Under the pieces are notes generated by a model. It had not been told where the DNA came from, made no database searches, and saw only the letters and a program-made list of their open reading frames with translations. A stretch of DNA of 64,000 bases from positions 20,229,501 to 20,293,500 of the forward strand of contig NC_083884.1 in NCBI RefSeq assembly GCF_032452875.1, written 5' to 3'. Shown in pieces: positions 10,997 to 23,355 of this stretch (the stretch's first letter is position 1; every line of letters begins with the position of its first letter). The translations under genes were made by a program, and so were the position numbers. The DNA is from Bos javanicus (taxonomy: Eukaryota > Chordata > Mammalia > Artiodactyla > Bovidae).

Positions 10997-12159
10997 TATT
11001 TTTAACTATTTTTATCAATTTAAATATAACATATAATTTTGCTTTTAATTTAGAAATCTGATAGCTTGTGTAAAAATACTGAAAATTCATTTTCTTTGAC
11101 CATAATTAATTCAATTACTTTTACAGATTAAAGTCTTCCTTAATATATTATATCACTTATATAGTTGATCACATTTATAAAATATATTTCAAACTATAGT
11201 CACAGATTTAATACATCTGAATCTCTCAAGACTGAATATCCTAAAGATGGACTTACAAATATATCAAATAGTCGGTAAGTGCACTTAAACTAAAAAATTA
11301 ATGTCTAAATTTTTAGATATAAAAATTCATATTATGTATCAATCCAAGCATGCTTTGTAAACCTAAGCATTTAAAATTAAATGCAAAGCATAATATGATA
11401 GGTCTTCAAATACATCAGATTCTTTAAGCATTTCAAATATTTAAATAACAGAATGATTACCATAGTTAGAAAACTTATTACTAAGCTTAATACATAAATA
11501 TTAATACTATTGATCTGATTTATTTCCTTATATTTCTATATGTTACAGGGATTACAGACTGATTTATAATACAATAAAGAGATTGGAATTGAGATCTCAT
11601 ACTGGCTTAAGTTTCTTGATCTCAGATTTAATATCAAAATATATTTACAGATTTGGGTTATGGCCCAAGATTTTGGACAGGCAAATAAAATCTGGGATTG
11701 ATTACTTGATAATTCTACCTAAGCTGCAAGTTAATATGGCTATTTTAAGGATATAGTTCTGTCTGTATTGAATGAATCAAGGCAAAATGGAGACTTGAAA
11801 GCCGCTTTTCAGCTTGTATTCTGTATTTTAATTTTTCAATTCAGTGCATAAAGTGTTCCCTGGGTAACCTTTAAGACTCATCCTCATTTTATTTTGGTTT
11901 TAACCTCTCTTGAATTTTTAACCTTATTTGGAAGATGAAATTCTGAACCCTACAGTGAAACACAACTAATTTCCTTGGTCTTGGATTGCAGTGAATAAAA
12001 TTCATACTGCAGATCCTGGTAATAAAACTCTTTGTTGCTCAAGTAAAAAATAATTGACTTCTCCATGCTTTTTATATTTAACTTTCTTATCTAATTGATT
12101 ACCATTTTACATTTATTGGGTTAAATTCCTAATCTTGCATAACAAATTACTTTCAAAAC
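10997..12159. other. Single-copy, very AT-rich stretch
   Basis: Long A/T runs and no young repeat. I see no gene and no conserved signal. Confidence 0.45.
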
Positions 12160-12505
12160 TAGTGATTTATAAACCAGTGAGTGAAAATAACCATCTTTCC
12201 CCCTTTCCATAGTTCTGTAAGCTGAGAATTCAGGAGGGGTTTAGCTGTGGGCTGTGCCTGTAGTTATTTTCATACTTGACTGAGCTGAGCATCCAACATG
12301 ACTCACTCCCATGACTGGTAGCTGATTCTGACTGTTGGCTGAGAGTTTGGCTAGTACAGTCAACTAGAGAGCCTCTGCATAGTGCCTCTTCATGGTGGCT
12401 CACAGAATGGAAGCCTTAGAGTAGTTGAATTTCTCATTTGGCAGCTCAGAACTCCACTGTAAATAGCCCCACAGGTAGGCTGGAAGCTGCATTTCTTTTT
12501 TGACC
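12160..12505. repeat. Probable ancient interspersed repeat
   Basis: CATAACAAATTACTTTCAAA, then AGTTCTGTAAGCTGAGAATT and several GGCTCAC/ATGGAAGC-like pieces, resemble a widespread old mammalian repeat whose family I cannot name with certainty. It carries no coding capacity. A RepeatMasker assignment would decide. Confidence 0.4.
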
Positions 12506-12513
12506 TAGTCCTA

Positions 12514-12729
12514 TGGGCTTCCCTGGTAACTCAGCAGTAAAAAAAATCCTCCTGCAATGCAGAAGACTGGAGTTCAGTCCCTGGGTCAGAAAGATCCCCT
12601 GGGAATGAAATGGCAACCCACTCCAAGGTTCTTGCCTGAAAATCCTGTGGACAGAGAAGCCTACCAGGCTACATACAGTCTATGTGATTGCAAAAAGAGT
12701 CAGACACGACTTTGCAACTAAACAGCAAC
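12514..12729 (+). mobile_element. Bov-tA SINE, sense, diverged
   Basis: Starts GGGCTTCCCTGGTAACTCAG and ends AGTCAGACACGACTTTGCAA with a short CAGCAA tail. Several substitutions and an A-run expansion at 12539-12546 make it one of the older Bov-tA copies here. Confidence 0.88.
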
Positions 12730-13717
12730 CACCTCGAAGCTATATAATTTCATTTTCTCTGTGTGCTATTGGTCAAAATCGAGTGGAGCTTAGATACCAT
12801 CTCAAGATGAGAGACGTATCAAAGACATTGTTGCTGTTAAAAACATTCCATACTTATTTATTTATAAAGTTGAATTCACTTACATGAGATTGATAAAAAA
12901 TTATGACTATCCAATCCTGTAATTATATCTTGTTACATGAGCTATTATATTCAGGTCAAAGCTCAATAAAACTGTTTTATAAGGGTATGAATTGTTCCAT
13001 TCATTAAATTATTATTCAGTTTTGTGCACCATAAATTAAATTTGTTGTGCCATAAATTACTTCTAATTTAAATTATAAACTTATTTATAATGGAAGATAG
13101 AAAATTATGATTCGCTCTTATAATACTTTTCCATTTAAGAGCACTTTTATGACATTATTTTAACAAAATATTTTCTTACTACTAGAAATAAGGCATTCTT
13201 TAATTGAGTAATAAAACCTTAAGAACCTTATTACAAATGTTATAGGCAACTTGTCAAAGGCACTTCTCTCATCAAGAAAGCAGAAGGATGGTCCTTGAAC
13301 GTAAGGTACATTGAATCACACAATTAACAATGCAGAGCAAGTGTTTGTTCAACCTAGAAGACAAGGCAGATGCTTATGAAGCATAAAATAGCAAAGATCT
13401 TTTGAATACTCATGTTCTGACTTGTGGTGATCAAGTTATCGTAACAAGAAGAGTTTGTTCAGGAATAGGATGTTTTCCAACAATTTCTAGCAGCTCAGGA
13501 CTGGATTTTCACACCATTGTTGAGTTGCAAGGTGTCTTAGCTGGAAGTATGTAGCAGAACTGAAATCTGTGACAACTAGCTGGGAATTAATACCTCTCTG
13601 TCTTTACTAATCCTAACATCTCTTAATACCTCTCTCCTCATGTTAGTGTATTGAATTACCTTTGTTCCTAAAGTACTTACGAAAAGACTTTTTATTCTGA
13701 GATAACTGATGATTGTC
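12730..13717. other. Single-copy AT-rich stretch
   Basis: No recognisable gene or repeat. The frames are short and unremarkable. Confidence 0.45.
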
Positions 13718-13998
13718 TTGCTGCTGCTGCTGCTGCTAAGGTGCTTCAGTCGTGTCCGACTCTGTGCGACCCCATAGACGGTAGCCCACTAGGCTGCCCC
13801 GTCCCTGGGATTCTCCAGTCAAGAACACTGGAGTGGGTTGCCATTTCCTTCTGCAATGCATGAAAGTGAAAAGTGAAAGTGAAGTCACTCAGTCGTGCCC
13901 GACTCTTCACGACCCCATTGACTGCAGCCTACCAGGCTCCTCTGCCCATGGGATTTTCCAGGCAACAGTACTGGAGTGGGTGCCATCGCCTTCTCCGG
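13718..13998 (-). mobile_element. Bov-A2 SINE, antisense
   Basis: Starts with a CTG repeat tail (13719-13737) and ends CATCGCCTTCTCCGG. It is flanked by GATTGTC at 13711-13717 and 14001-14007, a short but plausible target-site duplication. Confidence 0.92.
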
Positions 13999-14161
13999 AA
14001 GATTGTCATACGTAGTAGTAAAAAGGAATGCAGCGTTCCCTTCACCCTGTGTCTCCTAATGGCTGTGTCTTATGTAGTAGAGTATGGTATTACAATCAGC
14101 AGGCTGACATGGATATCATCATTGGCAACCTTATTCCAATTTCACCAGTTTGACATGTAGT

Positions 14162-14176
14162 TGTGTGTGTGTGTGT
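14162..14176 (+). repeat. Short (TG)n microsatellite
   Basis: About seven TG units. Confidence 0.8.
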
Positions 14177-14179
14177 TTA

Positions 14180-14769
14180 ATTCTATGCAAATTTATAATG
14201 TGTGCAGTTTAATTTATTTATCATCACAGTCAAGATACAGGGGAAAAAAAAGATACAGGAAAGTTATATTACAAAAGAATCCCTGTGCTATCCTTTTATA
14301 TTTACATTCTGCTTCCCCCCATTTATTTACTACTAGATTCAACAAACATAAAATTGCATTTTAATAACCATAATTAATATAACTAAAACAGGATGAAAGA
14401 TGTAAATTACAGAAACTGAAGAGATTTTTATTTGGAAATATTCTTGGGAATAATTAACACAACTATTATTCCACTTGTAATTTTGTTGTTCCACATTATA
14501 GCTAAACAAAATGTATAAAGAAAATACCAGTGCCCTTATTAAATGCTTGTATGAATACTTTGAAGGAACATTGTGTTTATAATTATGTAAAGTTTTAAGT
14601 GTGACCAAGTGTTTGCTTCTTGCTTGTCCATTTATATGTTCCCAAACCCTTTTATGTGTTGTTTTAATAGCACTCACAGCATAGAAACAGTCTCAATGGT
14701 ATGTCAGTGGTAATGAAGGAAGAGTTTTTAAAGCAATTTTAGTTGTTGACCTTAAACAGACAGACTGCC
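14180..14769. other. Single-copy AT-rich stretch
   Basis: A 112-codon minus-strand frame (14339-14677) crosses it but has no recognisable domain and the composition of AT-rich intergenic DNA. I see no gene. Confidence 0.4.
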
Positions 14770-15050
14770 AAATATTTCTTCAGCAAAGATGGGTTTATTT
14801 GGGATCAGCAAAGAATTACAGTTCAGAGTCTACAACCATAGCAAGCCATCTCTAAGTCCCCACAGAGCAAGGGAAGAACTTTTTTTTAAGAAGGGAAATG
14901 AACGTTTGGAGGGTTGTGGTAAACAAAGGACTTCGGACTTTTCATTGGCTGAGTCCTTGCCCAGACAGTTTTTCTTCTGCTTATCGGGCTCTGCTGTTGT
15001 CATAGGGTGTGAGAGCTCCCCCTTCTGGTCTTCCTATTCTATTGAATTGT
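14770..15050 (-). mobile_element. Possible LTR-type retroelement fragment, antisense
   Basis: The block from AATATTTCTTCAGCAAAGATGG to TCCCCCTTCTGGTCTTCC differs in composition from its AT-rich flanks. It has a GGGTTTATTTGGGA motif (a reversed AATAAA-like signal) and reads like an artiodactyl endogenous-retrovirus LTR I have seen as a dispersed sequence. No gag, pol or env coding sequence accompanies it. The family name is not assigned. Confidence 0.35.
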
Positions 15051-16055
15051 TGCTTTTGTTCATTAATTTTTATATAGCAATCTCAGGATATTTATTATTT
15101 TTTATCCAAAATGAGGCAAGTAATTATTTTAAAAATTCATCCTAAATTCTTTATTAATAGTAGTTTCCAACAGTTTAGCTTTGAAAGTTGTACTTAAATT
15201 AGATTTAGTCAAGTAAATGGACTTTAGGTCTATTAATTTCATATGTGTATATCTTCTTTTGATAAATAGTTATTTTAATATGTAAGTTGCTCTTTAATAA
15301 CTTTCATAAACCATAATACCATCTACTCCATGTCACTCATCCATTTCTCTGGTAATTATGTGGAATATCTAATCTTCGATATGTCTACCTTTTGTGTTAG
15401 TCTTTCATTCCTATCATTTAAAAACATCGGACACATTCATTCTTTGCTAAGATATATTAAAATAAACTTTTAAAATTCCTGAGACATCAGATAAATAACC
15501 CAGTGTGGTGAAACAAAGCACATCTCATACAACTTGTGCAAAACCGAAACCTGTTTTCAGTCATGCTAAAAGTTTGTTCCATGATTCAGAGATTATCAAT
15601 AGAAACTTTCTCTTTAGTAATAATCACATATCAGCATGCAGCAACATTTATTTATGATCAGCTTCCATATTATCATACAATAAAATGTATAATCTTCAAT
15701 TTAGTGCATTAAGCTTTGGATAATTCATAATTTTTTTCTATGCTATGAAACACTCTATCTACTTTAATTAACATCAGATTTTCTCAATGGAGAAAGTAAT
15801 GAGTTGCATTCTGGTGCAATCTTCCTAATCTGAGTATCTACTCATAAATATTTTCCTCTGTTGGACTAACAGAAGTGAGTCCTGTCCAGAACTTAAAACT
15901 TCAACAAACCACATTTATTGACACTGATGACATTTCAAAGTTAAGATGGACACTCTTCATATCTGAATTTAGCTGGTTTATGGATTTAAATTATGTGAGT
16001 GTGAGTATATACCAGAACTCTTTTTTAGATGCCTTCTCAGCCTGATAGTTATGCT
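15051..16055. other. Single-copy AT-rich stretch
   Basis: No gene or recognisable repeat. Confidence 0.45.
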
Positions 16056-16058
16056 TTT

Positions 16059-16270
16059 AAACATGTATAATATCATATATGAAACGAGTCGCCAGTCCAG
16101 GTTTGATGCACAATACTGGATGCTTGGGGCTGGTGCACTGGGACGACCCAGGGGGATGGTACAGGGAGGGAGGAGGGAGGAGGGTTCAGGATGGGGAACA
16201 TGTGTATACCTGTGGCAGATTCATGTTGATATATGGCAAAACCAATACAATATTGTAAATTTAAAAAAAA
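16059..16270 (+). mobile_element. Young bovine L1 3' end, sense
   Basis: The last 210 bases of the bovine L1 3' UTR: AACATGTATAATATCAT, then AGTCCAGGTTTGATGCACAA, the GGGAGGGAGGAGGGAGG purine block, and the terminal GGCAAAACCAATACAAT followed by a poly(A) run (16262-16270). A severely 5'-truncated insertion. Confidence 0.92.
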
Positions 16271-16325
16271 ATGAAGACACATGGAATTATCACACTTTTA
16301 TTCCTCAAGTTGAAGCATTTTAGGG

Positions 16326-16844
16326 GGCCAGTAATATTAAGTTCTACAAACACATACATACAAATAGATTCACAGATGTAAAAAACAAACACGGTTACCA
16401 GGGGGCTTCCCAGGTAATACTAGTGGTAAAGAATCCTCCTGCCAGTGCAGGAGACACAGGAGATAGGTTCAACCCCTGGGCCGGGAAGATTCCTTGGAGG
16501 AGGAAATGGCAACCCACTCCAGTATTCTTGCCTGGAGAATCCCATGGCAGAGGAGCCTGGCGGACTACAGTCCATGGGTTCGCAAAGAGTCAAACATGAC
16601 TGACCACAGCACAGGAGCAACAGCAGCATGGTTACCACAAGGGGAAGGGGCGGGGAGGGATAAACTGGGAGATTGGGATTGACATATGCACACTACGATA
16701 CATAAGATAGATAAGTAATAAGGACCTACTGTATAGCACAAGGAGCTCTATTCAGAACTCTGTAATTACCTATATGGGGCAAAAAGTGGATATATGTACA
16801 TATATATAAAAAACTGATTCGCTTTTCTGTACAGCAGAGACTGT
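16326..16844 (+). mobile_element. Older artiodactyl L1 3' UTR, split by a SINE
   Basis: 16326-16400 and 16630-16844 together read as an artiodactyl L1 3' UTR (GGGGAGGGATAAACTGGGAG, ACCTACTGTATAGCACAAGG, GATTCGCTTTTCTGTACAGC). A Bov-tA separates the halves. The terminal part is missing, since a second Bov-tA begins where it stops. Confidence 0.8.
16401..16629 (+). mobile_element. Bov-tA SINE, sense, in L1 3' UTR
   Basis: Begins GGGGGCTTCCCAGGTAATAC and ends with an ACAGCAGCAT tail. An 8-base duplication GGTTACCA flanks it (16393-16400 and 16630-16637). Confidence 0.9.
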
Positions 16845-17038
16845 ATTCCCTTGTGGCTCAGCTGGTAAAGAATCTGCCTGCAATGCGGGAGACCTGGGTT
16901 CAGTCCCTGGGTTGGGAAGATCCCCTGGAGAAGGGAAAGGCTACTACCCACTTCAATATTCTGGCCTGGAGAATTCCATGGACTTTATAGTCCATGGGGT
17001 AGCAAAGAGTCTGGCACGACTGAGCAACTTCACTTCTT
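16845..17038 (+). mobile_element. Bov-tA SINE, sense
   Basis: CCCTTGTGGCTCAGCTGGTA through CTGGCACGACTGAGCAACTT. It directly follows the L1 3' UTR remnant and no clean TSD was seen. Confidence 0.88.
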
Positions 17039-17121
17039 TCATAACAATTTAAATTTTTTTAATTTATAATTTTTAAAAAAAAGCATAAAAAAAACATATT
17101 TTTAAACTGTCTAAGATGAAC

Positions 17122-17263
17122 TGTCACCTCTGGTTGGATGGCAGGATCAACTCAATGGACATGAGTTTGTGCAAACTCTGGGAGATGTGAAGGACAAGTA
17201 AGCCTGGCCTGCTGCTCTCCATGGGGTCACAAAGAGTCAGACACGACTTAGCGACTGAACAAC
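17122..17263 (+). mobile_element. BovB 3' tail, sense
   Basis: Terminal BovB piece (GGTTGGATGGCAGGATCAAC ... CACGACTTAGCGACTGAAC). A 9-base target-site duplication AAGATGAAC lies at 17113-17121 and 17264-17272. Confidence 0.9.
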
Positions 17264-17272
17264 AAGATGAAC

Positions 17273-19407
17273 AATTTGAGGAAAATAACTTCTGTACTTT
17301 TTAATATAATGAAAAATTTATTTGAAATGTTTAACTCAGATACCAGCTACCCATCAGATAGCTCTTCCTTTCATTTACAAACTGAGTAACATGTCAGGAA
17401 ATGACTACAAATATTACCCTAAAATTTCAGTTTTGATATATCTCAACTTAGCTTTTCTTTGCTTTCTAGTCTGTCTCACCAGTGTCAATGTTCTAATTAG
17501 TTTTGGCTGGTATGAAATAAAAGTGACTCACATTTCATCTGTTCAATGCGATCCTTTCGTATGTTGTTGTTCTTCTTAGAACTGCCACAATTTAAAAATT
17601 GTCCAGGAAAGAGAATCCCTTTTCAAGTCTGGTCAGGTAAAAACAGGTTGTACATACAATAAATTCTGCTAATATCCTTGGGCAGAGTATAATGTCCCAG
17701 TTTCAGGGATTTTTTTTTTTAATTGCAATCATAGTGCACATTTATAGTTTTCTTTTTCTAGTTATGCAGTCTTTGAATTATTAAAGCCACACTGAATGTT
17801 TTGTGGAACTATTGTTTACATGCTTCTTCTGAGCACCACAATTTCATTTGTACACCGATTAACAATAAAACCTACCTGTAAACCATCTTCATATATAATT
17901 TCTGAATTTTCTTCTTCCGATGTAGCTACAGAAATATTTCAAATTGCATTTTAAATGACATACACAGTATCCAAAGAATAATATCCTAGGATTGATGTTA
18001 AGAATTATATTACTTGCTTTGGAAAGTTCTCGTAAACAGCAGTAAACTTTTTAACTGAGAAAAGTGTGATAGCTTAATGTTGTTCAAGATATACAAGAAA
18101 ATTCAAGCATCATAAATGTAAATGCCAAAATGCGTAAAATCATACTAATTACATTTAGCATGGAAAATCACCTCATTTTACATTTTCTCAGAAGCAGGAG
18201 AAACTATATCCATATCTCTTGTATTTATTTAACTTCGAGTTCCTTACATTGAAACTGTTAACTTACTTGCCTCTTGAAATGATATATGTGTTAATTGTAT
18301 GGAAAACCAGCCCTAAGGGTTTAACATAAGAATTTAAGGTCTTTCATAGTTTAAATTTATTCCTTGAACACTTCTGCTTATGCATGCAGATGGGCTAATG
18401 GTGCTGTGACTGTCATTAACCCGGAGTCACTTGCAAAATGCTATGCCGAGAGATTATTTTCTGTGATTACAGTCTTGAGCTTTCAGTTACATGGCCTATT
18501 TTTGAGCATAATTTCTTTCTTTTTTTTTTTTTTTTGGTCTTTCAGCAAAACACAAAGATTTTGCTAAAATGAATTAACTCTGTGGTTGATTGCCTCCCAA
18601 GGCTAGATTCTCTCAACTGAAGCCACAGTCTTTTCCAAAGCTCAGTGCATCGCTCCAGGTCGTGCCCCAGTAAGTCACTGACAGATCTTTAAATTGGTCG
18701 TTTCCATCAGTTCATGGGGTGGCACAGTCTCTGTTTGTCTTCAATTCTTTTCACACAACCAACCTAGCAAATCTGAATTCAAATGAGCAACACTTTGGTG
18801 CTGATGAACTTGCTACTTTGTAATACTTTGCTGATTGTATTTTAATCCTCTCATTTCATGGCAGGGATTCTTTTCAGATATCTAAGTGGCATTAATCTAA
18901 AAAAAATTTTAGACATCTTAATGTTCTATATTTCACTGAAATTTGTACTTTGGCTATTTAAAGCTTAGCTTCATCTGGAATTATATCCCTTGCTGATTTA
19001 TCTTTATAGTATCTATATCATATCTGTAGGCACAGCTGATCACTTCATCTGGAATTGTCTTGAATTCTTGTGTCTGAGTTCCATCTGAAACATTGCTGCT
19101 AGTCACCAGGTGTGAAAGCTGAGGGCCCTCTCTCCTTCTTTACATATATTTCACTAACCATGCCCACTCTGGCACATAGTAAGTCTGCTTTTATCTCTTG
19201 TGTTCCTCTATTTATTCCTTCCTTTGCATCCCTGTGTTTCACCACTTCAGTGTTGCACTCAGTAAATTCTGAAGTCCTTGTTTGATACACACAGTGGAAA
19301 AAAGAGCATTATAATGTGGTGAACTCAGGGAATTTGTGACAGGGGTACATTTCCTAAGGAAACAAGCTGAGATGAAAACAGTATTTTATGTATAAATATG
19401 TTGTACA
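17273..19407. other. Single-copy stretch
   Basis: Two kilobases with no young repeat and no convincing gene. Frames at 17322-17579 and 18364-18567 lack domains. A poly(T) run sits at about 18521-18535. Confidence 0.45.
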
Positions 19408-19415
19408 TGTTGAAA

Positions 19416-21331
19416 AAAGAAATGCAAAAAGGCAAAATGGCTGTCAGAGGAGGCCTTACAAAAAGCTGTGAAAAGAAGGGAAGCGAAAAGCAAAGGAGAA
19501 AAGGAAAGATATACCCATTTGAATGCAGAGTTCCCCAGAATAGCAAGGAGAGATAAGAAAGCCTTCCTCAGCGATCAGTGCAAAGAAATGGAGGAAAACA
19601 ACAGAATGGGAAAGACTAGAGATCTCTTCAAGATAATTAGAGATACCAAGGGAACATTTCATGCAAAGATGGGTTCAATAAAGGACAGAAATGGTAGGGA
19701 CCTAACAGAAGCAGAAGATATTTAGAAGAGGTGGCAAGAATACACAGAAGAACTGTACAAAAAAGATCTTCATGACCCAGATAATCATGATGGTGTGATC
19801 ACTCACCTAGAGCCAGACATCCTGGAATGTGAAGTCAAGTGGGCCTTAGGAAGCATCACTATGAACAAAGCTACTGGAGGTGATGGAATTCCAGTTGAAC
19901 TATTTCAAATCCTCAAAGATGATGCTGTGAAAGTGCTGCACTCAATATGCCAGCAAATTGGGAAAACTCAGCAGTGGCCACAGGACTGGAAAAGGTCAGT
20001 TTTCATTCCAATCTCAAAGAAAGGCAATGCCAAGGAATGCTCAAGCTACCTCACAGTTGCACTCGTCCCATATGCTAGTAAAGTAACGCTCAAAATTCTC
20101 CAAACCAGGCCTCAGCAATATGTGTACCATGAACTTCCAGATGTTCAAGCTAGTTTTAGAAAAGGCAGAGGAACCAGAGACCAAATTGCCAACATCCGCT
20201 GGATCATCGAAAAAGCAAGCGAGTTCCAGGAAAACATCTATTTATGCTTTATTGACTATGCCAAAGCCTTTGACTGTGTGGATCACAACAAACTGTGGAA
20301 AATTCTGAAAGAGGTGGGAATACCAGACCACCTGACCTGCCTGTTGAGAAACCTATATGCAGGTCAGGAATCAACAGTTAGAAATGGACATGAAACCACA
20401 GACTGGTTCCAAATAGGAAAAGGAGTACTTCAAGTCTGCATATTGTCACCCTGCTTATTTAACTTACAGAGTACTTCGTGAGAAGCGCTGGGCTGGAAGA
20501 AGCACAAGATGGAATCAAGATTGCTGGGAGAAATATCAATAACCTCAGATATGCAGAAGACACCACCCTTATGGCAGAAAGTGAAGAAGAACTAAAAAGC
20601 CTCTTGATGAAAGTGAAAGAGGAGAGTGAAAAAGTTGGCTTAAAGCCCAACATTCAGAAAACGAAGATCATGGCATCTGGTCCCATCACTTCATGGGAAA
20701 TAGATGGGCAAACAGTGGAAACAGTGTCAGACTTTATTTTTCTGGGCTCCAAAATCACTGCAGATGGTGATTGCAGCCATGAAATTAAAAGACACTTATT
20801 CCTTGGAAGGAAAGTTATGACCAACCTAGACAGCATATTCAAAAGCAGAGACATTACTTTGCCAACAAATGTCCATCTAGTCAAGGCTATGGTTTTTCAA
20901 GTGGTCTGTATAGATGTGAGAGTTGGACTGTAAAGAAAGCTGAGCACCGAAGAATTGATGCTTTTGAACTGTGGTGTTGGAGAAGACTCTTGCAAGTCTC
21001 TTGGACTGCAAGGAGATCCAACCAGTCCATTCTAAAGGAGATCAGTCCTGGGTGTTCTTTGGAAGGACTGATGCTGAAGCTGAAACTCCAATACTTTGGC
21101 CACCTGATGCGAAGAGCTGACTCATTTGAAAAGACTCTGATGCTGGGAAAGATTAAGGGCAGGAGGAGAAGGGGATGACAGAGGATGAGATAGTTGGATG
21201 GCATCACCAGTTTGATGGACATGGGTTTGGGTGGACTCCAGGAGTTGGTGATGGACAGGGAGACCTGGTGTGTTGCGGTTCATGAGGTTGCAAAGTGTCG
21301 GACATGCCTGAGCGACTGAACTGAACTGAAC
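19416..21331 (+). mobile_element. BovB LINE, sense, 1.9 kb
   Basis: 5'-truncated BovB running from the linker between endonuclease and RT to the AACTGAACTGAACTG tail. 19795-20481 encodes RT fingers and palm with motif A intact (FIDYAKAFDCVDHNKL). That frame ends in LFNLQSTS and a stop, and the rest is read from 20478-20933 in another frame. Motif C reads YAED instead of YADD, a lost catalytic aspartate. Further breaks follow to 21178. An 8-base duplication TGTTGAAA (19408-19415 and 21332-21339) probably marks the target site. Confidence 0.95.
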
Positions 21332-21339
21332 TGTTGAAA

Positions 21340-22245
21340 GTTGTTTTTAAGATGGTCTTCCTTCGGATGGCTATTCCTTGTATCACCTCTGCCAATGAAG
21401 CCACGTGTTGTCTGGATGCCCTTGTTAGAAATTCTGCTTTGGAGAATCTTGACAGAAAATTATGATTTTTAGATTCTTCACAGTTCCTTCTGTATTAATT
21501 TTCTCTTCATTTCAACCTAATATTGTCTCTTGCATTTTCATTCTAACTTCATACATGTTATATCTTTTTGCATTAGTTTTTAGAGTGACAAATATGTTCA
21601 TGAATTTTTGCCTGGAAACAGCACTGCAATATTTTCAGAGGTGTTTACTTGTCATGAATGTTCAGGATGATTTTCTAGTTCCCTTTTTCTATTGTTCATC
21701 AACCGTAAGGGTTTATTTTTTCCTTCCCTCCCTCCTTCCATCTCTTCCTCTCTTCCTTCCTCCCTACCTTTCCTTCCCTTGCTCCCTTACTCCCTTCTTT
21801 ACTTTCTGATTATTTCATCTCAAGTGAAATGACCTTCCATAGGACTCAGTTTTCCTTTAAAGGTAAGTGTTGGAATATACTTGCCTTGGCTCCCTTTTGT
21901 CTTGGTGATGGTTATAGGTCCCTCCACCCCACAGCTAGAATTTAAGTTTATTTGTGCATCTGTCAGTCTAACACTCAATTTCTAGAAAAACATTCTTTTG
22001 TGAAATCTGATTTCCCCAACCCTATTGCTCAAAAAGATACTAAAGCAAGCAAACAAAAAAAAAAGAAAAAAAGAAAAACCTTCCATTCTCCAAACTCAGT
22101 ATCCTTAGGGTTAAATTTCCTTGAAAAAATCACACTTTACTTTTTGGAATTCTTTCACCCAGGCAGTAGTGTAATATGGGATATATCCCTTCCACCCACG
22201 CCCTACTCACACCTGGTTTCTTCCAGGTCTATTGATTTAAAGGCT
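21340..22245. other. Single-copy stretch with pyrimidine tract
   Basis: No gene is recognised. The 115-codon frame at 21462-21809 mostly translates the C/T-rich tract and low-complexity DNA. An A-rich run lies at about 22050-22078. Confidence 0.45.
21706..21808. repeat. Pyrimidine-rich low-complexity tract
   Basis: Runs of TTCC, CCCTCC and CTTCC units, almost free of A and G (for example CCTCCCTCCTTCCATCTCTT). Confidence 0.75.
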
Positions 22246-22759
22246 AGTTCAGTTCAGTTCAGTCACTCAATTGTGTCTGATGCTTTGTGACCCCATGGAC
22301 TGCAGCACACCAGGCTTCCCTGTCCATCACCAACTCCCAGAGCTTGCTCAAACTCATGTCCATCGAGTCAGTGATGCCATCCAACCATCCCATTCTCTGT
22401 CGTCCCCTTCTCCTCCTGCCTTCAATCTTTCCCAGCATCAAGATCTTTTCCAATGAGTCAGTTCTTTGCATCAGGTGGCCAAAGTATTGGAGTTTCAGCT
22501 ACAGCATCAGTCCTTCCAATGAATATTCAGGACTCATTTCCTTTAGGATTGACTGATTTGATCTCTATGCACACCAAGGACTCTCAAGAGTCTTCTCCAA
22601 CACCACAGTTCAAAAGCATCAATTCTTTGGTGCTCAGCTTTCTTTATAGTCCAACTCTCACATCCATACATGACTACTGGAAAAACCATAGCCTTGACTA
22701 GATGGACCTCTGTCAGGAAGGTAATGCCTGCTTTTTAATATGCTGTCTAGGTTGGTCAT

Positions 22760-22950
22760 TGGCTCAGCTAGTAAAGAATCCGCCTTCAATGTGGGAGACC
22801 TGGGTTTGATCCCTGGGTTGGGAAGATCCCCCGGAGAAGGGAAAGGCTACCCACTTCAGTATTCCAGCCTGGAGAATTCCATGGACTGTAATAGTCCATG
22901 AGGTTGCAAAGAGTTGGACACAACTAAGCGACTTTCACTTCCACTTCCAT
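22760..22950 (+). mobile_element. Bov-tA SINE, sense, inside BovB
   Basis: GGCTCAGCTAGTAAAGAATC through AGTTGGACACAACTAAGCGA. A perfect 12-base duplication TAGGTTGGTCAT (22748-22759 and 22951-22962) consists of BovB sequence, so the SINE is the younger element. Confidence 0.95.
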
Positions 22951-23224
22951 TAGGTTGGTCATAGCTTTTCTTCCAAGGAGCAAGTGTCTTTTAATTTCAT
23001 AGCCGTAGTCACCATCTGCAGTGCTTTTGGAGCCCCCCAAAATAAAGTCTCTCATTGTTTCCATATCTATTTGGCATGAAGTGATGGGACTGGATGCCAT
23101 GATCTTAATTTTTTGAATGTTGAGTCTAAAGTCAACTTTTTCACTCTCCTCTTTCACTTTCATCAAGAGGCTCTTTAGTTCTTCTTCACTTTCTGCCATA
23201 AGGGTGGTGTCATCTGCATATCTG

Positions 23225-23355
23225 TATGCTATATGCTAAGTCACTTCAGTCGTGTCCGACTCTATGTGACCCCATAGACGGCAGCCTACCAGGCTCCTCC
23301 ATCCATGGGATTTTCCAGGCAAGAGTACTGGAGTGGGGTGCCATTGCCTTCTCCG
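23225..23355 (-). mobile_element. Bov-A monomer SINE, antisense, inside BovB
   Basis: A single Bov-A unit (TAAGTCACTTCAGTCGTGTC ... GCCATTGCCTTCTCCG). The target-site duplication is TCTGCATATCTG (23213-23224) against TCTGTATATCTG (23356-23367), with one mismatch. Confidence 0.9.

Noticed and set aside
14339..14677. 112-codon minus-strand frame
   Set aside because: AT-rich intergenic composition, no recognised domain and no splice or promoter support.
21462..21809. 115-codon hydrophobic frame
   Set aside because: Its end is a translated C/T tract and the rest is AT-rich; no domain and no codon bias.
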